A DNA stretch of 38,164 nucleotides from Oscillospiraceae bacterium (GCA_017439805.1 JAFSIK010000015.1:1-38164), one strand, 5' to 3'. Shown: positions 1-7,920, counted from the first letter of the stretch. The notes: generated from the letters alone by a model not told the origin. Program-made: numbers and translations.

Positions 1-96
1 GAGCGGAGGTCCAGGTCTTCTTGTCCAGGATCTGCTCCATGTTGTTGTATACGTGCCAGCCGGAACGGGCAATGACGGAGGTGCCGGCCTTCTCGC
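1..96 (-). other. Foreign antisense-coding fragment at contig edge
   Basis: On the minus strand this stretch is open for about 32 codons and uses the same GC-ending codons as the neighbouring genes. On the plus strand, the rpsB frame hits a TGA at 73-75 and carries no S2-like sequence. Ribosomal protein S2 sequence begins at about 97, inside a short inverted repeat (TCTCGC-ACCG-GCGAGA, 92-107). I do not recognise the antisense peptide, which contains ARSGWHVYNNMEQ. The simplest reading is a chimeric read or assembly join at 6-nt microhomology. A real inversion breakpoint is the alternative. Confidence 0.55.
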
Positions 97-414
97 ACCG
101 GCGAGATCGCCAAGCTGGAGAAGTACCTGGGCGGCGTTCGCGAAATGAAGAAGCTCCCCGGCGCCATCTTCATCGTTGACCCCCGCAAGGAGCGCAACGC
201 TATCGCCGAAGCCAAGAAGCTCGGTATTCCCATCGTAGCTATCGTTGACACCAACTGCGATCCCGACGAGATCGATTACGTTATCCCCGGCAACGATGAC
301 GCTATCCGCGCCATCAAGCTCATCTCCCAGACCATGGCTAACGCCGTTATCGAGGGCAGACAGGGCGAGGACGCCGCCGAGACCGAGGCCGCCGAGGCCC
401 AGGCCGCTGAATAA
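97..414 (+). CDS. rpsB: 30S ribosomal protein S2, C-terminal part only
   Basis: About 105 C-terminal residues of small-subunit ribosomal protein S2 are present. The segment has the S2 hallmarks [38 protein letters not shown] and [12 protein letters not shown], followed by an acidic, Ala/Glu-rich tail. A complete bacterial S2 is roughly 230-270 residues, so about 60 percent is missing upstream, where the sequence switches abruptly to unrelated antisense DNA. An internal ATG at 145 is not the true start. The gene lies directly ahead of tsf (26-nt gap), the classic rpsB-tsf order, so co-transcription is expected. Confidence 0.93.
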   Translation, partial: TGEIAKLEKYLGGVREMKKLPGAIFIVDPRKERNAIAEAKKLGIPIVAIVDTNCDPDEIDYVIPGNDDAIRAIKLISQTMANAVIEGRQGEDAAETEAAEAQAAE

Positions 415-440
415 TCTGATTTCACAGGAGGATAATAATT

Positions 441-1358
441 ATGGCTTTCACAGCTGCTGATGTTAAGAACCTTCGCGAAATGACCGGCGTTGGCATGATG
501 GACTGCAAAAAGGCCCTGACCGCCACTGACGGTGACATTGATAAGGCTATTGAATGGCTCCGTGAAAAGGGCCTTGCCGCTGCCCAGAAGAAGGCCGGCC
601 GTATCGCCGCCGAGGGCATGGCTTACGCCGCTGTTATTGGCGGCATCGGCGTTGTCGTCGAAGTTAACGCCGAGACCGACTTCGTTTCCAAGAACGACCT
701 GTTCGTTGACTACGTAAAGAACGTAGCCGCTGTTGTTGCCGAAAAGGCTCCCGCCGATCTGGAAGCTCTTATGGCCGCCGCCTATCCCGGCAGCGAGCTG
801 ACCGTTGAGCAGATGCAGCAGGAGAAGGTTCTTGTTATCGGCGAGAACATCAAGGTTCGCCGTTTTGACCGCTACGAAGGCGGCCTGAGCGTTCCCTACA
901 TCCATGCCGGCGGCAAGATCGGCGTTCTGGTAAATCTGGAAGTCGAAGGCGTTGCCGAAGAGAAGGCTGCCGAGGTTGGCAAGGATCTGGCTATGCAGAT
1001 CGCCGCTCTCAACCCCCAGTTCCTGGACAAGTCCGAAGTTGATCAGGAAACCCTGGACAAGGAGAAGGAAATCCTTCTGGCCCAGGCTCTGCAGGATCCC
1101 AAGAACGCCGGCAAGCCCCAGAACATCATCGAGAAGATGGTTATCGGCCGTGTTGGCAAGTACTACAAGGAAAACTGCCTGCTGCAGCAGGACTTCGTAA
1201 AGGACAACTCCATGTCCGTTGAGAAGTATGTTGAGACCGTTGCCAAGGCTAACGGCGGCAGCATCAAGCTGGTTAAGGCTGTTCGCTTCGAGAAGGGCGA
1301 GGGCATCGAGAAGAAGTCCGAGAACTTTGCCGAAGAGATCGCCAAAATGGTTAAATAA
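441..1358 (+). CDS. tsf: Elongation factor Ts
   Basis: EF-Ts is the guanine-nucleotide exchange factor that recycles EF-Tu-GDP in the cytoplasm. This is a full-length form of 305 residues. It has the N-terminal UBA-like helical domain with the signature MTGVGMMDCKKAL (about 14-26). It also has the core motif ETDFVSKNDLF (about 78-88), which contacts EF-Tu, and MQIAALNP in the dimerisation core. A strong ribosome binding site (AGGAGG, 427-432) sits 8 nt before the ATG. The gene follows rpsB and is followed 11 nt later by a DUF1858 gene, so the three probably share a transcript ending at the hairpin near 1575-1604. Nothing is unusual. Confidence 0.97.
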   Translation: MAFTAADVKNLREMTGVGMMDCKKALTATDGDIDKAIEWLREKGLAAAQKKAGRIAAEGMAYAAVIGGIGVVVEVNAETDFVSKNDLFVDYVKNVAAVVAEKAPADLEALMAAAYPGSELTVEQMQQEKVLVIGENIKVRRFDRYEGGLSVPYIHAGGKIGVLVNLEVEGVAEEKAAEVGKDLAMQIAALNPQFLDKSEVDQETLDKEKEILLAQALQDPKNAGKPQNIIEKMVIGRVGKYYKENCLLQQDFVKDNSMSVEKYVETVAKANGGSIKLVKAVRFEKGEGIEKKSENFAEEIAKMVK

Positions 1359-1369
1359 GGAGAACTAAT

Positions 1370-1564
1370 ATGGCTCAGATCACCAAAGACACCATCATCG
1401 GTGACATCCTGGACATCGCTCCCCAGACTGCTCCCGTATTCTTTTCCATCGGTATGCACTGCCTGGGCTGCCCCTCTTCCAGAAATGAGACCGTTGAGCA
1501 GGCCTGTGCCGTTCACGGCGTTAACGTTGATGAACTGCTCAAGAAAATCAACGAGCTGCTCTAA
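1370..1564 (+). CDS. DUF1858 redox-disulfide domain protein
   Basis: This 64-residue protein matches the DUF1858 / hybrid-cluster-protein-associated redox disulfide family. It has the ITKDTIIGDILDIAP start, a helix ending in FFSIGMHCLGCPSS, and a TVEQACAVHGVNVDELLKKIN tail. The CxxC pair (CLGC, about 26-29) is the presumed redox or metal site. The family is small and cytosolic, and its biochemical role is not settled. It has its own ribosome binding site (AAGGAG, 1357-1362). It lies 11 nt after tsf and just before a strong terminator, so it is read as the last gene of the rpsB-tsf transcript, an unusual companion for translation genes. Confidence 0.85.
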   Translation: MAQITKDTIIGDILDIAPQTAPVFFSIGMHCLGCPSSRNETVEQACAVHGVNVDELLKKINELL

Positions 1565-1574
1565 GAGCTAAAAC

Positions 1575-1613
1575 ACGGGCTGTTTCCGCGCGGAAACAGC
1601 CCGTTTCCTTTTG
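1575..1613 (+). terminator. Rho-independent terminator after tsf operon
   Basis: A perfect 14-bp stem (1575-1588 with 1591-1604) is followed by a T-rich tract broken by two C. It closes the rpsB-tsf-DUF1858 transcript, and the following gene starts only 10 nt further on. Confidence 0.85.
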
Positions 1614-1622
1614 AGGTGTTTT

Positions 1623-2285
1623 ATGGAGCTTTCCATGAGAATGAAAGCCATTGCCGAATGGCTTGAAAAGGATCAGCGTGTGGCGGATATAGGAACCGAC
1701 CACGGCCTGCTGCCCATCTATCTGGCAAAAGAGGGTTTTTCCGGCCTTATTGCTGCGGATCTTCGTCCCCTGCCGCTGGAAAAGGGACGTCTTAACGCTG
1801 CAAAACACGGCGTTGATTGTATTGATTTCCGTCTTTCGGACGGCCTGGAGAATATTTCTTCCGATGAGGTTGATGCGGTTGTTATTGCCGGTTTGAGCGG
1901 TGAAACCATAATCGCCATCCTTGAAAACGCCGGTTGGCTTCGGGAAAAAACTCTGATTTTACAGCCCATGAGCCGGGCTCAGGTTTTAAGACAATATTTG
2001 TCCGATGCCGGATACGGTCTGCAGGAGGAAAAACTTATTTTCGAGGAAAACCGGTTTTTCGTGCTGCATTATGTCCGGGGTAAGGGCAAAAAGCTTTCTG
2101 ACAGGCAGATTCATATCGGTCTCTCCCCTACCGCGGATTATCTGAAACATCTCATATCCGTAAACCAGCGGGCGCTTGAGGGACTTTCCAAATCCGGAAA
2201 GCCCTGCGATGCCGCCCGGTTGGAGGAAACGAAGTACGTACTTACGCTTTTGAGAGAGGAGCTTGAAAATGGCAACTGTTCGTGA
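1623..2285 (+). CDS. trmK: tRNA (adenine(22)-N1)-methyltransferase TrmK
   Basis: The protein (220 residues) is a class I SAM-dependent methyltransferase of the TrmK/YqfN family, which makes m1A22 in tRNA in Firmicutes. Motif I is RVADIGTDHGLLPIYLA (about 19-35), then AADLRPLPLEKGR (motif II), AVVIAGLSGETII (the family's IAGMGG-type motif IV) and LILQPM. The length and order fit the family. The ATG at 1623 is preferred to the in-frame TTG at 1611 because GAGGTG (1613-1618) gives it a ribosome binding site. The 3' end overlaps the Nif3-like gene by 17 nt, the common trmK-nif3 pairing in Firmicutes, implying coupled translation. Confidence 0.92.
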   Translation: MELSMRMKAIAEWLEKDQRVADIGTDHGLLPIYLAKEGFSGLIAADLRPLPLEKGRLNAAKHGVDCIDFRLSDGLENISSDEVDAVVIAGLSGETIIAILENAGWLREKTLILQPMSRAQVLRQYLSDAGYGLQEEKLIFEENRFFVLHYVRGKGKKLSDRQIHIGLSPTADYLKHLISVNQRALEGLSKSGKPCDAARLEETKYVLTLLREELENGNCS

Positions 2286-3057
2286 AATTTACGACCGTAT
2301 TGACACTCTCTGGCCCTTTGCTACACAGATGGGGTTTGACAACGCAGGTTTTCTGGTTGGCCGTGGAGACAGGGAGGTCAAAAAAATTCTGCTCAGTCTT
2401 GATATAACTCCCGCTGTTGCAAAAGAAGCCGCCGAAATCGGCGCGGAGCTTATAGTCTCCCACCACCCCGTCATTTTCTTCCCTGCCAAAACCGTTAACG
2501 ACGCAGAGCCTGTAGGACAGACTCTGTTGGAGCTTATCGAAAACTGCATTGCCGCTATCTGCGTGCATACCAACCTTGACAAGGCTCCCGGCGGTGTAAG
2601 TGATGCATTGGCGGAAGCTCTGGGGCTTGAAAACATAGGTTACCTTGAGGTGGTTGAGCAGCTTGAATCCGGAAACTACGGCATCGGTCGTTACGGCGAG
2701 CTGAAAGACGAGATGGAACTTGAGACTTTCTGCGCTATGGCGAAAAAGGCTCTGGGTTCCAACGGTCTGCGCTACGCCGGCTGCGGTAAAAAGGTGAAAA
2801 AAGTAGCCGTCGGAGGCGGTGCCTGCCACGAATTTGTAAAAAATGCTTTGGATTGCGGCTGCGACACTTTCCTTACTTCCGACCTTAAATACAACGATTT
2901 CCTTGATGCTCCCGATTTGGGAATCAACATCATTGACGCCGGGCATTATCCCACGGAAAATGTTGTTATGCCGGTGATTGAAAAAGCTCTTGGGGAAGAC
3001 TTCCCGGAAATTAAGCTTTTTATGAGCAGACACAGTGAAGTCATAAACTACGTATAA
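2269..3057 (+). CDS. Nif3-like dinuclear metal centre protein
   Basis: This 262-residue protein belongs to the Nif3/YqfO family (COG0327), hexameric proteins with a two-metal site and no firmly proven reaction. They have been annotated as GTP cyclohydrolase 1 type 2. Visible motifs are GFDNAGFLVG near the N-terminus, the metal-binding SHHPVIFF (about 65-72), CVHTNLDKAPGGVSDALA, and near the end IDAGHYPTENVVMP with a His and Glu typical of the metal site. It lacks the inserted CutA-like domain of longer homologues. ATG at 2269 (not TTG at 2263) is supported by AGAGAGGA at 2253-2260. It is translationally coupled to trmK by overlap. Confidence 0.9.
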   Translation: MATVREIYDRIDTLWPFATQMGFDNAGFLVGRGDREVKKILLSLDITPAVAKEAAEIGAELIVSHHPVIFFPAKTVNDAEPVGQTLLELIENCIAAICVHTNLDKAPGGVSDALAEALGLENIGYLEVVEQLESGNYGIGRYGELKDEMELETFCAMAKKALGSNGLRYAGCGKKVKKVAVGGGACHEFVKNALDCGCDTFLTSDLKYNDFLDAPDLGINIIDAGHYPTENVVMPVIEKALGEDFPEIKLFMSRHSEVINYV

Positions 3058-3085
3058 AAAACCGAGGTCTCAGACCTCGGTTTTC
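3058..3085. terminator. Bidirectional terminator
   Basis: A near-perfect palindrome (3058-3070 with 3072-3084, A-run/T-run flanked) lies between the convergent nif3-like and MobA/HD genes. It can terminate both strands. Confidence 0.85.
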
Positions 3086-3086
3086 T

Positions 3087-4091
3087 TTATTCAAGCGATA
3101 TTCCGGTAATTTTTTTGTATTTTTCGCCCATTATACGGCATTTTCGTTCGTCTTCACGGATGCGGACCCCCAGAGGGGTATCTTCCGGGAATATGTCGCG
3201 TACTTTTTTATACCGGACTTCGAAGCTGACGCGCCTGTCGTCCTGCAGGAGCTTGTCTGCAAGACAGACGATATTGCTCTCGTCAAAGTCTGGCTCGTCT
3301 ATCCCCTCAAAATCGTTGTGGGCGGCGATGATGTGGGAAACGGCCCAGTAACCTCTGTCCCGGAGGAAGCGGGCTCCTTTCAGAGGGTGCATTTCCTCAA
3401 GGCGCAAAATGTCGTGCAGAGCGCCGGCGGTGCGGCACAGCTCCACATCAAGACGAAAGCCGTGCTTTATAAGTTCCTGGGCCATCCGGGCGGAAAGTTC
3501 TCCAACAGCCCGGCAGTGGGCACGGATATGGGGCAGAAGCTCCGCTTCCTCATAAAGTTTCTCTCGCAGGTGCTCCGCCATGCCGAAACGACGGTTTATC
3601 TGGGTTTTGAATTTTTCCAGCTGATCATCGCCATGGGGAATAATCCCCGGGTCTTCCACAGGGATCAAAACTTTCTCAAGTTCGGAAAAATCCATTTCCC
3701 CGGAAAAGTTGATTTTTTCAAGTGCGGCGGATTTCACAAGTACCGGCCATCCCCATACGCCGCCGTAAGAAGGAACAAACGCCTCTGCGGGAGCTGTTTT
3801 CGCGGCCTTTTCAAGGGCGGCATATGTTTTGGGTATTGCCAGAGGCAAAGTGCGGTCAATAATAAACGCACCGTCAAATTTCCCGGCTTTTTTTAGCGCC
3901 TCTTCAAAACTGTAAGCGCAGGTAGCACCGGACACATTTTCACCAAAAACGACAAAAGCTTCCTCCACTCCGCCGCTTTTCGCGCCGGAGACGGCCAAAT
4001 CAATCAGTTTAAAGCCGTTTGCCTCCATAGCGGCACGGGTTTTATCCGTGGCGCATATAATCGCGCAGTATCCCAAAATATCACCTGCCAT
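3087..4091 (-). CDS. MobA-like nucleotidyltransferase fused to HD phosphohydrolase domain
   Basis: This is a two-domain protein of 334 residues. Residues about 1-160 look like a MobA/MocA-type NTP-transferase, with FVVFGEN, FDGAFIIDRTLPLAIPKTYAAL, FVPSYGGVWGWPVLVKS and EDPGIIPHGD. The usual N-terminal LAAGxSxRMG loop is not recognisable, so catalysis may be lost or altered. Residues about 180-320 form an HD domain with H-HD-D residues: AHCRAVGELSARMAQ, AGALHDILRLEE, SHIIAAHNDFEG, NIVCLADKLLQDDRR. Such fusions occur near molybdenum-enzyme genes in clostridia (general knowledge), but none is adjacent here. An in-frame ATG at 4112 lies at the promoter -10 box, so the ATG at 4091 is preferred, though its ribosome binding site is weak. 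Confidence 0.72.
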   Translation of the reverse strand: MAGDILGYCAIICATDKTRAAMEANGFKLIDLAVSGAKSGGVEEAFVVFGENVSGATCAYSFEEALKKAGKFDGAFIIDRTLPLAIPKTYAALEKAAKTAPAEAFVPSYGGVWGWPVLVKSAALEKINFSGEMDFSELEKVLIPVEDPGIIPHGDDQLEKFKTQINRRFGMAEHLREKLYEEAELLPHIRAHCRAVGELSARMAQELIKHGFRLDVELCRTAGALHDILRLEEMHPLKGARFLRDRGYWAVSHIIAAHNDFEGIDEPDFDESNIVCLADKLLQDDRRVSFEVRYKKVRDIFPEDTPLGVRIREDERKCRIMGEKYKKITGISLE

Positions 4092-4114
4092 CGTTAGTTT
4101 TGGTAAGTGCATTC

Positions 4115-4143
4115 ATTATACCACGGTAAATTGAAAGTTGCAA
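4115..4143 (-). promoter_or_regulatory. Sigma-A-type promoter for the MobA/HD gene
   Basis: On the minus strand, TTGCAA (4138-4143) and a perfect TATAAT (4115-4120) are separated by 17 nt. Transcription would begin near 4108, giving a leader of about 16 nt before the ATG at 4091 and excluding the ATG at 4112. Confidence 0.7.
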
Positions 4144-4152
4144 AAAATATGT

Positions 4153-4172
4153 AAGACGGCTTTCGCCGTCTT
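4153..4172 (-). terminator. Terminator after lipoprotein gene
   Basis: An 8-bp stem (4153-4160 with 4165-4172) with a TTTC loop lies just past the stop of the minus-strand lipoprotein gene. T-rich sequence follows after a short gap. It sits immediately upstream of the promoter of the next minus-strand gene. Confidence 0.6.
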
Positions 4173-4177
4173 TTGAG

Positions 4178-4720
4178 TTACAGTCTGGGCAGGTCGTCCC
4201 TGTCGCCGTAATGGTAGGCCGCTGCGTTGGTATTGCGGGAAATGTCATAAGCGCGGCGGTCAATGCGGTCTGTGTCACGCTGGGCCATATCGCGGTTGAT
4301 GCGGTCAGCGGTGCCGTAACCGGTAAGGGTATAGTCGTCGTTAACGTTTACCAGAGGGGTGTTGGGGTTAAACTGGTCGGTGGTAACGCCACGCTCAACA
4401 CGAACACGGTTTACACCGTCGTTGCCCAGATTATAGGTTTCGCGGCTGAAGCCGGTTCGCTGATTGTAGCCTGCGGCAGAGCCATTGGCGGTACCGTTTG
4501 CAGTGCCGTTCATGATGCCATTGCCATTACCATTGCTATTCATTGCGTCATTTGCAGTGCCGTTCATGGCACCGTTGTTGTCATCGGTATCAAAAATACC
4601 CTGATTGTTTTCGGTGATGGTTCCATCATCGCTCTTGCTGACACTTCCTCTGTCGGCACAGCCGCAAAGACCCAGCGCCAGAACCAGAACCATGAGAACA
4701 CAAACTGCTTTCTCTTTCAT
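4178..4720 (-). CDS. Low-complexity putative lipoprotein
   Basis: This 180-residue protein has a clear lipoprotein signal: a short basic start (MKEK), a hydrophobic stretch, then the lipobox LGLCGC with Cys about 21. It is probably lipid-anchored on the outer face of the membrane. The following region is low complexity and rich in Asn, Gly, Thr and Asp, with repeated MNGTAN-type units (about 50-85). The C-terminal half is more charged (DRINRDMAQRDTDRIDRR). I do not recognise a family. A strong ribosome binding site (AGGAGG) precedes the ATG at 4720. It is a single gene with its own terminator. Confidence 0.7.
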   Translation of the reverse strand: MKEKAVCVLMVLVLALGLCGCADRGSVSKSDDGTITENNQGIFDTDDNNGAMNGTANDAMNSNGNGNGIMNGTANGTANGSAAGYNQRTGFSRETYNLGNDGVNRVRVERGVTTDQFNPNTPLVNVNDDYTLTGYGTADRINRDMAQRDTDRIDRRAYDISRNTNAAAYHYGDRDDLPRL

Positions 4721-4801
4721 GATTTCCTCCTGAGGTTTTTAGAGATTTGCGACAGTAGTATTTGTATTCCCGCGGCGCGATATTTTGACAAGTTTTTGAA
4801 A

Positions 4802-4829
4802 AAACGGCAGACCGGTTGGTCTGCCGTTT
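4802..4829 (-). terminator. Terminator after ygiQ
   Basis: A 12-bp perfect stem (4802-4813 with 4818-4829, loop GGTT) is followed on the minus strand by a T-run. It lies directly after the ygiQ-type gene's stop at 4833. Confidence 0.85.
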
Positions 4830-4832
4830 AAT

Positions 4833-6785
4833 TTAATGTTTCTTTTTTTGATTTTTCTGATTTTTGGGCTGAGCGGATTTTTTTGCCGGAGAATTTCGGG
4901 AGGTTTGCATTCCTTTTTTCGCCGGCTGTTTTGCCGTCTGTTTTCCGGCGGAGCCTCTTGCAGGCGTTTTTTCATCATTGCGAGGTTTGCGCTCATAGGG
5001 TTTTACAAGAGCGCCTTTGTGGAAGCCTATAAGGTCCTCCCTGCCGGCAGCTTTCAGCGCTTTGATAATCAGCTGGCGTTTTTCGGGGCGTTTCCACTGT
5101 AAAAGCGCTCTCTGGAACGCCTTCTCTTCCGGAGTTCTGGCAACGTAAATCGGCTTCAATGTGCGGTAATCAAGACCGGTGAAATACATGCAGGTGCTGA
5201 GTGTTCCCGGGGTGGGATAAAAGTCCTGCACCTGCTCCGGCTGGCGTCCGGTGCGGTTTAAATACTCCGCCAGCTCCACTGCGTTCTGCAGGGTACAGCC
5301 CGGGTGGGAACTCATCAGATAGGGCACCAGATACTGCTCCTTGCTGTGGCGGCGGTTCATGCTTTCGTATTTCTGTCGGAACTTTTCGTAGGTGGCTATA
5401 CCCGGTTTTCCCATAAACCCAAGAACGCTGTCAATACAGTGTTCCGGTGCGACTTTAAGCTGGCCGCTGATATGATTTTCAACCAGCTCCGAGAAGAATT
5501 TTCCGTTTTTATCGCAGAGCATATAGTCAAATCTGATGCCGCTGCGCACAAACACCTTTTTCACGCCGGGGATGGCGCGAAGCTTTCGCAGCAGGGACAA
5601 ATAGTCGCTGTGGTCGGCGTCAAGATTTTTGCATGGGGTGGGCACGAGGCACTGACGGTTGGGACAAACACCGTGCTCCAGCTGTTTTTTACAGGAAGGA
5701 TGCCTGAAATTTGCCGTTGGGCCGCCTACATCGTGAACATAGCCCTTGAAATCGGGGTCTTTCGTAAAGCCTTCAACCTCGGCAATGACGGATTCGTGGC
5801 TTCGGGATGTAATAGTGCGTCCCTGATGGAATGCAAGGGCGCAGAAATTGCAGGCTCCGAAGCAGCCTCTGTTGTGGATAACGGAGAAACGAACCTCCTC
5901 GATAGCGGGTACGCCTCCGGATTTTTCATACATGGGATGCCAGGTTCTCATATATGGATAGGCTGAAATTTCATCAAATTCAGCGGTGGAAAGAGGCTTT
6001 TGAGGGGGATTTACCACCAGAAACTGTCCGTTTTCGTGCTCCTGCACTACTGCCCTGCCCCTTACCGCATCGTGCTCGCGGTACTGCAAAACAACGGCCT
6101 TTGTGTGCTCGACTTTATCCCTGCACACGGTTTTAAACGAGGCGCACTCTACCCTGTCATAGCGGCAAATTTTGGGGTTGTTGGTCATAAATGCCGTGCC
6201 GCGCACGTCGGTGATGCGGGATATATCCTCGCCAAGAGCAAGACGGTCGGCGATTTCAATTGTTGCTCTTTCGCCCATGCCGTAAACCAACAGGTCTGCG
6301 CCGCTGTCTGGCAAAACAGAGGGACGCACCGCATCATCCCAGTAATCGTAATGGGCAAAACGACGCAGAGACGCTTCAAGTCCGCCGATAATTATGGGAA
6401 TATCTCCATACGCTTCACGGACGCATTTGGTATATACGTTTGTTGCTCTGTCCGGGCGCAGTCCCCGCTTGCATCCGGGGGAGTAAAAATCCTCACTGCG
6501 GCGCTTTTTGGCGGCGGTATAATGAGCCACCATACTGTCAAGGTTGCCGGCACCTATAAACACGGCAAGTCTTGGCGCGCCGATTGCCCGGAAGGCCTCA
6601 AGATTGTGCCAGCCGGGCTGTGCAAGGACGCAGACACGGTAACCCTGAGCCTCCAGCGTGCGGGAAATTACCGCCGCGCCGAAACTGGGGTGGTCCACGT
6701 AGGCGTCGCCGGTGATTACCAGAAAATCATAGTAATCCCAGCCAAGCCTGTGCATATCCTTTTTTGAAACGGGTAAAAACGGCAT
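4833..6785 (-). CDS. YgiQ-family radical SAM protein
   Basis: This 650-residue protein belongs to the YgiQ/UPF0313 radical SAM family, whose reaction is not established. The N-terminal part is a B12-binding-like Rossmann region (DYYDFLVITGDAYVDHPSFG, RLAVFIGAGNLDSMVAHYT, IIIGGLEASLRR). The radical SAM core has RGCFGACNFCA, giving the CxxxCxxC that holds a 4Fe-4S cluster, followed by VHDVGGPTANFRHPSC. The family C-terminal segment is QVQDFYPTPGTLSTCMYFTG. The last 50 or so residues are a Lys/Gln/Ala-rich basic tail of unknown role. The start follows the stop of the upstream phosphatase-GNAT gene by 1 nt, so the two are probably co-translated. Confidence 0.93.
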   Translation of the reverse strand: MPFLPVSKKDMHRLGWDYYDFLVITGDAYVDHPSFGAAVISRTLEAQGYRVCVLAQPGWHNLEAFRAIGAPRLAVFIGAGNLDSMVAHYTAAKKRRSEDFYSPGCKRGLRPDRATNVYTKCVREAYGDIPIIIGGLEASLRRFAHYDYWDDAVRPSVLPDSGADLLVYGMGERATIEIADRLALGEDISRITDVRGTAFMTNNPKICRYDRVECASFKTVCRDKVEHTKAVVLQYREHDAVRGRAVVQEHENGQFLVVNPPQKPLSTAEFDEISAYPYMRTWHPMYEKSGGVPAIEEVRFSVIHNRGCFGACNFCALAFHQGRTITSRSHESVIAEVEGFTKDPDFKGYVHDVGGPTANFRHPSCKKQLEHGVCPNRQCLVPTPCKNLDADHSDYLSLLRKLRAIPGVKKVFVRSGIRFDYMLCDKNGKFFSELVENHISGQLKVAPEHCIDSVLGFMGKPGIATYEKFRQKYESMNRRHSKEQYLVPYLMSSHPGCTLQNAVELAEYLNRTGRQPEQVQDFYPTPGTLSTCMYFTGLDYRTLKPIYVARTPEEKAFQRALLQWKRPEKRQLIIKALKAAGREDLIGFHKGALVKPYERKPRNDEKTPARGSAGKQTAKQPAKKGMQTSRNSPAKKSAQPKNQKNQKKKH

Positions 6786-6786
6786 A

Positions 6787-7920
6787 TCAGACCTTCAGTT
6801 CAAGGGTCACGGTGTTGTTGCGGTGACCGGTCTCTTCAAAACCGTTGCGCTTGTAGAAATTAACGGCGCTTTGGTTTTGTGTGTAAGCGTGCAGGCGGAT
6901 ATATTCATATCCCAATTTTCTCGCCTCGGATACGGCGCAGCCCAAAAGCTGAACACCCATACCCATTTTGCGGTATTTGGGCACCATATAGTAAAAATGA
7001 ATATAGAGGGTTTTGCAGTGTTCCAGCATCAGCGCGTCGTACTGAATCATGCCGGCAGGTTCGTCGGTTAACAGCGCCAGAGTGGCAGCGTTTTCGTAAC
7101 GCCTGCGCAGAAAGCAGGCTTCTTCCCAGAAGGCTTCGGCAGCAGCGTCGGAAAGCTCCTTGCCGGTATTCAAAAGCCATGCGTCCTTTCTCCACTGCAT
7201 ATAAAGGTCGCGGTTTTTATCAAGGTCAAAGGGGACATAGCGCATATTGCTGGCCTCAAAGCCAAGGTCATTTTTGTACCAGCTCTGTCGGGCAAGGGTG
7301 CTTTCGTCACCCAGATGGCTGTTGTCGTTGAGCTTAACAGGGGTGAACACGCCGTTTTCATAAGTGATGATGCTGACGGCGGTATTGTCGGAGTGTCCCA
7401 TTGTTTTTGTGTCCGCCGGGTCGGTGCCGGTGATTGCGCACAGGAACGTGCGTATTGCAGAGCCGTGAGAAAATATACCGATCGTCTGTCCGGGGTGCTT
7501 TTGGCAAATTTCAGTAATGGCGGCGACCATGCGAGCCTCTACCTGAAGATAGGTCTCCCCACCCTCAACGTAGTAATCAAGAGGCGCGCTGTTGAAATTT
7601 TTCAAAGTTTCGGGGCTGGTATAAAATGCCTCGCCCCAGGTTTTGTCCTCCCATGGGCCGAAGTCAAACTCGCGGAGTTTTTCGGTTTTGACGGTCTCAA
7701 CGCCGCTGTGACGGGCGGCAGCCTGAGAGGTTTCCCACGCTCTGGAAAGGTCTGAGGAGTAGACCGCATCAAATTTAACATCAGCAAGACGCTTTTCAAG
7801 CAGGGCAATCTGGCGCTTTCCCCGGGGAGTTATTTTTCCATCAAACTGTCCCTGTATCCTTCTGTATATATTGCCCTCGGCCTCGCCGTGGCGCACAAGA
7901 TATATTGTTGTAGCAGCCAT
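6787..7920 (-). CDS. Histidine phosphatase-GNAT acetyltransferase fusion
   Basis: This is a 377-residue two-domain protein. Residues about 1-200 form a histidine phosphatase (phosphoglycerate-mutase-like) domain with the catalytic LVRHGEAEGN (R10 H11 G12), a YSSDLSRAWETSQ motif and the second catalytic His in IGIFSHGSAIR. Residues about 220-377 form a GNAT N-acetyltransferase domain with the acetyl-CoA loop VPKYRKMGMGVQLL and the C-terminal NQSAVNFYKRNGFEETG. The substrates of both domains are unknown. ATG at 7920 is chosen because GGAGG lies 5 nt upstream; a longer in-frame extension to 8019 crosses the promoter. It is followed without a gap by the YgiQ-family gene. Confidence 0.88.
   Translation of the reverse strand: MAATTIYLVRHGEAEGNIYRRIQGQFDGKITPRGKRQIALLEKRLADVKFDAVYSSDLSRAWETSQAAARHSGVETVKTEKLREFDFGPWEDKTWGEAFYTSPETLKNFNSAPLDYYVEGGETYLQVEARMVAAITEICQKHPGQTIGIFSHGSAIRTFLCAITGTDPADTKTMGHSDNTAVSIITYENGVFTPVKLNDNSHLGDESTLARQSWYKNDLGFEASNMRYVPFDLDKNRDLYMQWRKDAWLLNTGKELSDAAAEAFWEEACFLRRRYENAATLALLTDEPAGMIQYDALMLEHCKTLYIHFYYMVPKYRKMGMGVQLLGCAVSEARKLGYEYIRLHAYTQNQSAVNFYKRNGFEETGHRNNTVTLELKV

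Noticed and set aside
4739..4996. Minus-strand frame (85 codons) overlapping the end of ygiQ and its terminator
   Set aside because: It runs across the ygiQ terminator and 3' end in another frame; the basic composition reflects the Lys-rich tail region.
5304..5966. Plus-strand open frames inside the ygiQ-type gene
   Set aside because: They are shadows of the 650-residue radical SAM gene; codon usage and motifs fit only the minus strand.
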